A stretch of DNA of 64,000 bases from Actinacidiphila paucisporea. GTDB taxonomy: Bacteria; Actinomycetota; Actinomycetes; Streptomycetales; Streptomycetaceae. Each line of letters starts with the position of its first letter. Positions within the stretch are counted from its first letter, which is position 1. Positions 9,581 to 17,073 of this stretch are shown here, piece after piece. Both the position numbers and the translations under genes were made by a program. The stretch lies in NCBI RefSeq assembly GCF_900142575.1, contig NZ_FRBI01000033.1:1-64000 (forward strand), in the 5' to 3' direction. The notes under the pieces were generated by a model. It was not told the origin of the DNA. It ran no database searches and was given only the letters and a program-made list of their open reading frames with translations.

Positions 9581-9836
9581 AGCACATTCCTCTCAACTCG
9601 CCACAAGCGACCAGGACCGGTGCGCGCACGGCATCGTCCCGGCGACTGTCGCCCGTACGCTCAGCGGAGCAACAGCGTCCATGGAAGGTCGACCGAGCTT
9701 ACCCGAATGGCCATGGTCCGAATGGTGACGAAGCGAACGGCGGGCGACCCTCGGCTCACCGTGGGCGGGGTCACGTTTGCCTCGCTCTGACGGACACCAC
9801 CGGCGGGCGCCGTGTGTGCACGGGTGAGCTTTCCGG

Positions 9837-10277
9837 TCAGCGGCGGCCGGTGGCCAGGATGACGAGGAACTGGCCGCCGCCCGGCTCGATGTCGGCGGTC
9901 ACCGGCAGTCCCGGTACGAGTCGGGAGAACCGGTCCAACAGCCAGTCCGCCGCGTCTTGGGCGTCCCGCCGGGTCGGACATCGGCCCACCATCTCGCGAC
10001 CCCCCTTGCGCTCCAGTCTCCCGGCGACGGTGATCAGCGGCGCGGGTTCGACCACGTACAGGCGGTCCGGCCAGGCGATGACCACCTCGACGGCGCCCTT
10101 GCGGGTGTTGCACCCGCGGTGCGCCAGCCGCTCGGCGACCTTGGCCCTCCGGTCGGTGGTCCGGCTGTCCACGCTGGGCCCCCGCGGGTCGTTCACCGAC
10201 ATCTCGGGATCGACCGGTTCGTCGCAGACCCAGCACCGCCAGCCGTCGCGCTCGGCCACGTCATCGAGGAGACTCAT
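9837..10277 (-). CDS. HNH-like zinc-finger protein with degenerate catalytic motif
   Basis: The protein is about 146 residues. Near the N-terminus it has CWVC, then GPSVDS, then AHRGCNTRKG. This is the layout of HNH proteins: CxxC, VDHxxP and HxxCNxxKG. Here the first catalytic His of the VDH motif is replaced by Ser, so nuclease activity is doubtful. The C-terminal half has no recognised domain. An ATG at 10277 (MSLLDDVAERDGW) begins right before the conserved part and is preferred over an in-frame start at 10328; neither has a strong ribosome site. No obvious partner genes are adjacent. The molecular role is unknown. Confidence 0.6.
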   Translation of the reverse strand: MSLLDDVAERDGWRCWVCDEPVDPEMSVNDPRGPSVDSRTTDRRAKVAERLAHRGCNTRKGAVEVVIAWPDRLYVVEPAPLITVAGRLERKGGREMVGRCPTRRDAQDAADWLLDRFSRLVPGLPVTADIEPGGGQFLVILATGRR

Positions 10278-10419
10278 CCGAGCAAGGTACCGCGCCCAGC
10301 CGCGGTACTGCTGCCGAGGGTGACGCACTTCAGGGCGGCACGCCGGCGCCGTGTACGGCGGACCCGCGGACCGTCCGGCGCCCGTCCGGCGCCCGTCCGC
10401 AGGCAGGGGGCAGGCTACG

Positions 10420-11001
10420 TCAGGCCTTCGGCCGCCACTGCGGGTCGCGGCCGGAGAAGGCCAGCAGCCGGGCCGCCGCTCCCGCGTCGCCCGTCGCCGG
10501 GACCTCGGGGCCGAACTTGCCGAAGGAGTCGCGGACGAAGGTCACGACGTGCCCGGCGGCCTCGCTGATGCCGGCCGCCAACTCGTCGTCCAGCGGCAGG
10601 TCCTGGCCGGTGCTCCGGGCGATGTCCCAGGCGTGCAGCGCCGCGTCGAGGGCTGCCACCGCGGTCGCGGCGGAAGGCGGCATCGGGCCCATCGGGGTCG
10701 GCGCGACCTCCGACTCGCGCACCGACTCCCAGGCCGCCGTCGCACGCTTGAGCACCGACTCCAGTTCCGCCACCGGGTCGGCGCCGACGGCCGGCTCCGG
10801 CACGAACGGATCGCCGATCGGTACCACGCCGGTGATCTGCATCGTCAGTGCCGACTGGTCCAGGCGGGCGTGGTTGTAGACCTGCCCCACCGTCCACTCG
10901 CTGCACGGGGTGGCACTCGACCAGCCGTCCGCGGGGACCCCCTTGACCGCTTCCAGCAGATACGCCTGCGCCCCGGCGAGCAGTGCAAAACCGTCCGTCA
11001 T
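10420..11001 (-). CDS. TIGR03086-type metal-binding protein (DinB/maleylpyruvate isomerase N-terminal fold)
   Basis: The protein is 193 residues. The ATG at 11001 follows GGGGAGGACGAGGGAA. Its pattern fits the actinobacterial TIGR03086 family: an N-terminal helix, then TPCSEWTVGQVYNHA, then ALDAALHAWDIARSTGQ, and a C-terminal AARLLAFSGRDPQW. These are four-helix-bundle proteins of the DinB superfamily that bind a metal through His residues, possibly thiol-dependent enzymes. His73 of YNHA and His147 of LHAWD are candidate ligands. The substrate cannot be predicted. It stands alone, with about 220 bp upstream before the divergent NACHT gene. Confidence 0.75.
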   Translation of the reverse strand: MTDGFALLAGAQAYLLEAVKGVPADGWSSATPCSEWTVGQVYNHARLDQSALTMQITGVVPIGDPFVPEPAVGADPVAELESVLKRATAAWESVRESEVAPTPMGPMPPSAATAVAALDAALHAWDIARSTGQDLPLDDELAAGISEAAGHVVTFVRDSFGKFGPEVPATGDAGAAARLLAFSGRDPQWRPKA

Positions 11002-11224
11002 TTCCCTCGTCCTCCCCGTTGGTCCAAGATCGCGCACAACTGTAGGCGAGTGGCACCGCGCCCGTAACCAGTGCTGCCGTGACATCCGCGCGGGCCGCCG
11101 GTCGCCGGCGGCGCGTCCGGGGGCGCGAATTCGACCAACTCGCCTTCATTAATCCGCCGTTGCCGGTATGAACCTTGCTCATAGGCCGGCTCGCGACCGA
11201 GCCCACAGGGGCGGGAGAACGTAC

Positions 11225-14200
11225 GTGGCAGGCAGAGCGTTACAACTGGTCTCGCGCTTCGGTCTGCTGACCGTCGCTGCCGTGGTACCGAGCACGGCAG
11301 CAGTCAGATACCACTCGTCGGTGGCGCACCACCGTGTCCTGGCCGCTGGGCTGCTCGTGGGCTACGAAGTGGTGCTCGTCGCCGTGGGCTTCGCGGGGAA
11401 GGTGTTCGCCGGCCTGCAGGCCAAGTGGGTGGAGCGGGCCGTCGAGAACGTCGACCGACGCCTGGCATGGCGGTTCTCCCGCTTGCAGCAGGTATATCTG
11501 GGCCAGTTACGGACCAGTGTGCAGACCATGGAGACAGTGGGCGTCGGCACGCCGGGCGAGTTCGTGCTGAGGATGCATCAGGTGTACGTGGACGTCAGCC
11601 TCGCACGGCAGGTGCCCCACGCGACGGCCGGCGAACCGTATCTGGGCACGGTGCCCGGGAGCGAGGCCGCCGCAGGCATGAGGCAGCGGCACAGCCTCGA
11701 GTCGGTGCTGCAGAAAGCGGACCGCGAGAAGTTCGCACAGGTACTTGCGGTGATCGGCGGCCCAGGATCCGGCAAGACCACCCTGGCACGGGACACGGCC
11801 CTGGCGCTGTGCGAACGCCGGTGGCGCTGGAGCAGGCGCCGGCTTCCCGTCCTGCTGTATCTGCGCGACCACGCCCAAGGGCTACTGGCCGAACAGCCGC
11901 CCGGGCTGGCGGAAGTGACCGCGTCCGCCGTCTGGCTGGGCGGGAAAGTGCCGGCGGACTGGCTGGAGCGCAGGCTCAACCGTGGCGGATGCGTGGTTCT
12001 GCTGGACGGCCTGGACGAAGTCGCCGATCCCGCCGACCGCAGCCGCGTGGTGGCCTGGGTAGAACGACAGATCGCGCGTCACCCCCGGAACATCTACGTG
12101 GTGACCTCCCGGCCGCACGGCTACCAGGCCAACCCGCTGACGGCCGCCGAGGTACTGCAGGTACGGCGTTTCACCCCCGAGCAGATCGAACGGTTCCTGC
12201 ACTTGTGGTCCTACGCCGTCGAGAGCCGCGCACAGGACAGCACCGGGCCCGCGGTGCGGAGGGCGGCCGACCAGTACGCGCAGGATCTGATGCGCCGGCT
12301 ACGCGCCAAGCCGGCACTGTACGGCCTCGCGGCCAACCCGCTGCTCCTGACGATGACCGCCAATGTGCACCGCTACCGCGGCGCCCTGCCCGGCAGCCGC
12401 GCCGAACTCTACGCGGAAATGTGCGACGTCCTGCTCCACCGCCGTTCCGAAGCCCGCGGACTGAGTGACGCGACCGGACTCACCGGCCCGCAGAAACAGG
12501 ACATCGTACGGCATCTGGCGCTGGCCATGATGAAAGCAAAAGTCCGCGACTGGCCCGCGCCCGACGCCGCCAGGGCGATCCGACGGCCACTGCGACAGGT
12601 CCCCGGCGATGTGACCGCCGAGGTGTTTCTGGACGAAGCCCGCAAGAGCGGCCTGCTGGTCGAACGCGAACACGGCGTCTACGGATTCGCCCATCTGAGC
12701 CTGCAGGAGTACCTCGCCTCCGCCCAGCTCAGCACTCCCCGCGCCGACACCGGCGTTCTCACCGGCAGTGTGGACGATTCCTGGTGGCGCGAGACCATCC
12801 TGCTGTGGTCCGCCGGCAACGACGCCACCGACATCGTCACCGCCTGCCTGCGGGCCAACAACGTCTCCGCCCTCGCCCTGGCCTTCGACTGCGACGAACA
12901 GGCCAGGACCCTCGACCCCACCGTACGGGACAATCTCAACGCCCTCCTCACCCCTATCCCGCCAGACCGGCCCGACGAGCCGACCAGGCGGCGCCTGCTC
13001 GCCGGCGTCCAGGCCACCCGTACCCTGCGCGAGACCATCACCCTCAACGACACCACCGCGCTGTCGGCACACCCCGTCCCGAACGCCCTGTACGACCAGT
13101 TCATCCACGACGAGGAACAGGCGGGCCGTTACCACAGGCGAACATCTGGCCCAGCCCACGACCGAGACAGCCCGGCAATCGGCATGCACGCCGCAGACGC
13201 CGAGCGCTTCATCACCTGGCTCAACGACCTCACCGGCACGGACATCCTCTACCGCCTGCCCACCCCGGAGGAACTCACCGACCCGGCCGCCACCTTGGTC
13301 ATCGGCCCTGACCACCACACCGTCTGGGCCCACAACGGCGTCCGAATCCTCCTCCACCAACCGCACGGTGTGCCCTGGCCCTACACCCCCACACCCCGAC
13401 AGCTCCACGCCGCCCCCGTCCACGACCGCCAGCAGACCACTAGCTACCTACGGGCCCTCACCACCTCAACTCCGCAGGACATCGGGGCGGGGAACCGGAT
13501 CAGCATCTTCGCCACCGCCCTCCTACGCACGCCTCGTCCCCAAGCGCGCAACCTCGACCTCGACCTGGACCGCGCCCGCGCCCGCGCCCGCGCCCGAGAC
13601 CCCGACCTCGCCCGCGACCGCGCCCGCGACCTCGCCCGCGACTTCACCCGCGCCGGCGACCTCGCGCGCGCCCGCGCCGGCGACCTCGTCCGCGATCTCG
13701 ACCTCGCCCGCGACCTTGCCGGCGCCGGCGATCTCGACCTCGCCCGCGACGTTGCCGGCGTCCCCGACCTCGACCTCGCGGGCGACCTCAACCTCGCCAG
13801 CGCCCTGGTCATCGACCTCGCCACCGCCCTTGCCCTCGACCTCGCTCTCACCGTCGTCCGTGCCCGCGACCGCGACCGCGTCGACGCTCTCGACCTCGCG
13901 AGCGCCCTCGACCGCGCCCTCGACCTCGCCCTCGCCTTCGGCGGCGCCCTCGACCTCGCCAGCACCCGCGACCTCACTCTCGCCGGCGCCGGCGCCGGCG
14001 TCAGCGACCTCGCCCGTGATCTCGCCAGCGCCAGCGCCCGCGCCGCCGCCCGCGACCGCGACCTCGACCTCGCGCTCGATCTCGACCGCGCCCGCGCCCG
14101 CGCCCGCGACCTCGCCCGTTCCCTCGACCTTGCCCGCGACCTCGACCTTCTCCGCATCGTCGACCTCGGCAGCGCCCTTGACCTTGCCCGTGACCTTGCC

Positions 14201-14920
14201 CGCGACCTCGCCGGCGACCGCGCCAGCGCCCTAGCCCGCGACCTTGCCCGCCCCGGCGACCTCGCCCGTGCCCACTCCCTCGCCCTCGACCTCGCCCGTG
14301 CTCACGCCCTGGTCCTCGCGCACGACCTCGGCCCCACCCCCGGCCCCGCCAGCGACCTCGCGAGTGACCTGGCCGGCGTCCGTCACCTCGCCCGCGCCCT
14401 TGGTTCCGACTTCGACGCGAGCCCCGGCCCTGATCACCTTCTCCGTATCGGACTGCTCGCTGTCAACGCCTTCCGATGCATGACCGCAACAGGGACAGCT
14501 CCCTTCGGCGAAGAACCTGCAAGGGATTTCACAAGACTTGACGACATCCTGAGCCGGGCAGCGGCCACACCAACTGCCCCGGCACAGAACCCTCCCGAGG
14601 ATCCAGCCGCTACCCTGCGTCACGTACACCACCTGCTCCAGGCCTCCCGAGTGACCGTGCCCCCGGATCAGTTACAGCTGATCGACCGCACCGCGGACGT
14701 CATGACCGCGATACGCGACCGTACGGCGCCCTCCGACACGTGCACGCTCGCCTGCGTCCGCACCGCTCTTCTCGCCGCCACCGCGGCCCTGACCGACGCC
14801 CCTTCACAGGAGGAGGTGACCCGGCTCCTGCACCTGACCTGGCGAAGCCTGGCAACCCACTACCCCAGCCCGGACCAACGAGCCCCGAACCAGATTCTCC
14901 TGATCGCCCAGACCCAGTAG
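11225..14920 (+). CDS. Membrane-anchored NACHT NTPase with FGE-like domain and DLAR-repeat region
   Basis: This is a large STAND-class ATPase of about 1231 residues. Two N-terminal hydrophobic segments (about 9-24 and 38-60) suggest membrane anchoring. The NACHT core follows: Walker A GGPGSGKTT (about 178-186), Walker B VVLLDGLDEV (about 255), TSRPHGY, and FAHLSLQEYLA, typical of the NACHT C-terminal helices. Residues about 612-745 resemble a formylglycine-generating-enzyme/SUMF1 fold (PVPNALYDQF, AADAERFITWLN, RLPTPEEL). Residues about 776-1063 are Asp-Leu/Ala-Arg dipeptide repeats. The last 165 residues are unrecognised. Bacterial NACHT proteins can act in antiphage defence; that role here is inference. 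GTG 11225 is chosen because GGGAGAA precedes it; ATG 11168 (19 codons earlier) lacks a ribosome site. Confidence 0.8.
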   Translation: MAGRALQLVSRFGLLTVAAVVPSTAAVRYHSSVAHHRVLAAGLLVGYEVVLVAVGFAGKVFAGLQAKWVERAVENVDRRLAWRFSRLQQVYLGQLRTSVQTMETVGVGTPGEFVLRMHQVYVDVSLARQVPHATAGEPYLGTVPGSEAAAGMRQRHSLESVLQKADREKFAQVLAVIGGPGSGKTTLARDTALALCERRWRWSRRRLPVLLYLRDHAQGLLAEQPPGLAEVTASAVWLGGKVPADWLERRLNRGGCVVLLDGLDEVADPADRSRVVAWVERQIARHPRNIYVVTSRPHGYQANPLTAAEVLQVRRFTPEQIERFLHLWSYAVESRAQDSTGPAVRRAADQYAQDLMRRLRAKPALYGLAANPLLLTMTANVHRYRGALPGSRAELYAEMCDVLLHRRSEARGLSDATGLTGPQKQDIVRHLALAMMKAKVRDWPAPDAARAIRRPLRQVPGDVTAEVFLDEARKSGLLVEREHGVYGFAHLSLQEYLASAQLSTPRADTGVLTGSVDDSWWRETILLWSAGNDATDIVTACLRANNVSALALAFDCDEQARTLDPTVRDNLNALLTPIPPDRPDEPTRRRLLAGVQATRTLRETITLNDTTALSAHPVPNALYDQFIHDEEQAGRYHRRTSGPAHDRDSPAIGMHAADAERFITWLNDLTGTDILYRLPTPEELTDPAATLVIGPDHHTVWAHNGVRILLHQPHGVPWPYTPTPRQLHAAPVHDRQQTTSYLRALTTSTPQDIGAGNRISIFATALLRTPRPQARNLDLDLDRARARARARDPDLARDRARDLARDFTRAGDLARARAGDLVRDLDLARDLAGAGDLDLARDVAGVPDLDLAGDLNLASALVIDLATALALDLALTVVRARDRDRVDALDLASALDRALDLALAFGGALDLASTRDLTLAGAGAGVSDLARDLASASARAAARDRDLDLALDLDRARARARDLARSLDLARDLDLLRIVDLGSALDLARDLARDLAGDRASALARDLARPGDLARAHSLALDLARAHALVLAHDLGPTPGPASDLASDLAGVRHLARALGSDFDASPGPDHLLRIGLLAVNAFRCMTATGTAPFGEEPARDFTRLDDILSRAAATPTAPAQNPPEDPAATLRHVHHLLQASRVTVPPDQLQLIDRTADVMTAIRDRTAPSDTCTLACVRTALLAATAALTDAPSQEEVTRLLHLTWRSLATHYPSPDQRAPNQILLIAQTQ
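13551..14415 (+). repeat. Hexanucleotide low-complexity array inside the NACHT gene
   Basis: About 865 bp are built from GNCCNC hexamers (mostly GACCTC and GCCCGC), roughly 144 units. In frame they encode alternating dipeptides Asp-Leu and Ala-Arg (for example DLARDLARDLA), with drifted copies (GDL, SAL, AGAG). The composition keeps other frames open over long distances, giving spurious Pro/Ala/Thr- and Arg/Ser-rich reading frames. The array replaces the usual C-terminal repeat sensor (WD40, TPR or LRR) of STAND proteins. Confidence 0.9.
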
Positions 14921-15055
14921 TTGCGCGCCTCGTAGTCTCGTCCGCTGCCCCGGCGGATGCCGTCGGACGAGTCGCCGACCGTGGAGAAGCCGCAACAGCG
15001 GCCATGGGCGGGTCCCGTAGCAAGGGCGTCGGCGTGCCTGCGCGACAATCGGCCG

Positions 15056-16324
15056 GTGGAATCCTCCCCGCCCCACGGACACAGTCACGCCCATGGCCCG
15101 GTGCCTCCGGTCTCGCGACATCTGCGCAGGGTGATCGCCGCGATCCTGGTGCCGTTCGGCGTCGCGGTGGTCGTCGGGCTGATCGTGCTGTGGCCAGGAG
15201 GCGCGCCCGGCCACGCACGTACCGGCATCGGCTTCGACCAGCAGACCCGGTCCGGCAAGGTCGCCCGGCTCGTCGACGTCTCGTGCAGGGCGGTCAACGC
15301 CGTGCCGCAGCAGCCGCCCTCCGGCGGCAAGGCCAGTGACTCCTGCCAGAAGGCGACCATCGAGGTCACCTCAGGCCCCGACAAGGGCACGACCTTCACC
15401 GAGATCGTCCAACCGGACCAGACGCGCCGCTACCGCGAGGGCGAGGCGCTGATCCTGGCGTACGCCCCCAACGCCCCGCCGGGCCTGCGCTATTCGGTCA
15501 GCGATGTCCAGCGCGGCTTCCCGCTTGCCGTCCTGGCCGTGGTCTTCGCGGCAGCGGTGGTCGTCGTCGGGCGGCTGCGCGGGGTCATGGCGCTGGTGGC
15601 GCTGGTGGTGTCCTTCGGCGTTCTGACGCTCTTCATCCTCCCGGCGATCCTGCGCGGCCACAATCCGCTGCTGGTCGCGGTGATCGGCGGCTCGGCGATC
15701 CTGCTGGCCTCGCTGTACCTGTGCCACGGCCTCAACGCGCGCACCTCGGTCGCCGTCATCGGCACCCTGTGCTCGATGTTCCTGATCGCCGTCCTGGGCT
15801 CGGTGTTCGTCGACTGGACGCACCTGACCGGCAACACCTCCGACGAGACCGGGACCATCCACACCCTCTACCCGCACATCCAGCTCAAGGGCATCCTGCT
15901 GGCCGGCATCGTCATCGGCTCCCTCGGCGTCCTCAACGACGTCACCGTCACGCAGACCTCCGCGGTGTGGGAGTTGAAGGACGCCGACCCGAACGCGAAC
16001 TGGCGCACCCTGTACGCCTCCGGCATGCGGATCGGCCGCGACCACATCGCCTCGGTCGTCAACACCCTGGTCATGGCCTACGCCGGCGCCGCCCTCCCGC
16101 TGCTGCTGCTCTTCTCCATCGCCGATGCCGGCGTCTGGCAGGTCGCCAGCAGTGAGCTCGTCGCCGAGGAGATCGTCCGTACCCTCGTCGGCAGCATCGG
16201 CCTGGTCGCCGCCGTGCCGCTCACCACGGTGCTGGCCGCACTCGTCGTCAACGCCGACCGGCACCCCGAGCCGACCGCTCGGCCCGCCCCCAGCGGCGGG
16301 GCACACCGCCACCGTCGCCCGTAG
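15056..16324 (+). CDS. YibE/F family multi-pass membrane protein
   Basis: The protein is about 422 residues and matches the YibE/F family. It has a His-rich N-terminus (PPHGHSHAHG), a first membrane helix at VIAAILVPFGVAVVVGLIVLW, and an extracytoplasmic domain containing FTEIVQPDQ. Six or seven further helices follow, with the family hallmarks VGRLRGVMALVAL, YLCHGLNARTSVA, GSLGVLNDVTVTQTSAVWEL and RIGRDHIASVVNTLV. The function of the family is not established. GTG 15056 (VESSPPHGHSH) is preferred because the preceding codons from ATG 14957 read like non-coding sequence; neither has a clear ribosome site. It lies 135 bp after the NACHT gene in the same direction. Confidence 0.85.
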   Translation: MESSPPHGHSHAHGPVPPVSRHLRRVIAAILVPFGVAVVVGLIVLWPGGAPGHARTGIGFDQQTRSGKVARLVDVSCRAVNAVPQQPPSGGKASDSCQKATIEVTSGPDKGTTFTEIVQPDQTRRYREGEALILAYAPNAPPGLRYSVSDVQRGFPLAVLAVVFAAAVVVVGRLRGVMALVALVVSFGVLTLFILPAILRGHNPLLVAVIGGSAILLASLYLCHGLNARTSVAVIGTLCSMFLIAVLGSVFVDWTHLTGNTSDETGTIHTLYPHIQLKGILLAGIVIGSLGVLNDVTVTQTSAVWELKDADPNANWRTLYASGMRIGRDHIASVVNTLVMAYAGAALPLLLLFSIADAGVWQVASSELVAEEIVRTLVGSIGLVAAVPLTTVLAALVVNADRHPEPTARPAPSGGAHRHRRP

Positions 16325-16517
16325 ACGGGACGGTTCGGCCGACCCCTGATCGTGGAGCAGGTCCACGACCACCACGGCAACGTCGGCCGGGCCCGGGCGA
16401 GTTCCCGACGCCTGGGCCCCGCGCGGGTGGCGCGATCCGTGCCCGCGCGGCATCGGGCGGGAGAGATCACACCGCTGGTGTGCCTCTTGTGACCGCCACC
16501 TGCCGCTCCTGGGGTGA

Positions 16518-16658
16518 TGGGGTCGTGGTGTTCGGGAAGACCGGTGACCCGCCTCCGCACGGAGGCACAGGCCGGAGCGGCCCTCACCACTGTGATCGGG
16601 GAGTGCCCGTCCCATCCGCCACCGGCGGTGTCACTGGCCGCAAGGCCGGGAAGGCAGG
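16518..16658 (+). promoter_or_regulatory. Cobalamin (AdoCbl) riboswitch
   Basis: The plus strand shows the ordered conserved blocks of cobalamin riboswitches. GGGAAGACCGGTGA (about 16534) comes first, then a short hairpin and CCGG-AGCGGCCC, then CACCACTGTGA (16585-16595, the B12-box-like core), CGGGGAGTGCCC, GCCACC, and finally CACTGG..GCAA..CCGGGAAGGC ending near 16655. The element lies directly in front of a nickel/cobalt transporter fragment on the same strand, the expected target class. Its first and last helices should be confirmed by covariance-model scoring. Confidence 0.82.
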
Positions 16659-16671
16659 GACGGGCGCGGGC

Positions 16672-17013
16672 GTGGTGGTCGTCATGGCCGCGCTGGTGGC
16701 CGGCGGCGCCCGGCTGGCCGGAACGCTGATGAACGACGACTCCGGGACCCACCAGACGCTCGGCGTGATCGGCACCAGCGTCTCGGGGATCTTCCTCTAC
16801 GTGATCGCCGCGCTCAACCTGGTCGCGCTGCTGGGGATCCTGCGCGTCTTCACGGCGATGCGGGCCGGCACCTACGACGAGGCCGCGCTGGAGGCGCACC
16901 TGGACTCGCGGGGGTTCATGAACCGCGTCCTGGGGCGGCTGACGAAGTCCATCACCGGGCCGGGCCAGACGTTCCCGGTCGGGCTGCTGTTCGGCCTCGG
17001 CTTCGACACGGCG
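16672..17013 (+). pseudogene. Internal fragment of a HoxN/NixA-type nickel-cobalt transporter
   Basis: The translation VVVVMAALVAGG, then GTSVSGIFLYVIAALNLV, then FTAMRAGTYDEAALEAHL, RGFMNRVLGRLTK, and finally PVGLLFGLGFDTA is the middle of a NiCoT-family permease. The N-terminal half, with the metal-binding H-x4-DH helix, and everything after GFDTA are missing. The frame stays open beyond base 17013 only because of base composition, and that part (RRARTCLRDLL) has no homology that I recognise. A cobalamin riboswitch abuts its left end and the convergent WD40 gene its right end. It is therefore a doubly truncated, riboswitch-linked transporter relic rather than a working gene. Confidence 0.8.
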
Positions 17014-17073
17014 AGGCGCGCCCGTACTTGCCTGCGGGACTTGTTGTGCCGCTGTTTCGCGCCCCGGCGGGTT

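Noticed and set aside
5582..9790. A 1402-codon plus-strand open frame antisense to the kinase
   Set aside because: It mirrors the HAMP repeats in the complementary strand, has no recognisable domain or ribosome site, and is explained by third-position GC bias.
9957..10568. Plus-strand frame opposite the HNH-like gene
   Set aside because: Translation lacks any domain and crosses the intergenic region; the minus-strand gene has the CxxC/HxxC pattern.
12768..14234. A 488-codon Pro/Ala/Thr/Ser-rich frame and an antisense Arg/Ser/Ala-rich frame across the DLAR repeat
   Set aside because: The 6-bp repeat keeps several frames open by itself; upstream parts of these frames are shadows of the NACHT gene.
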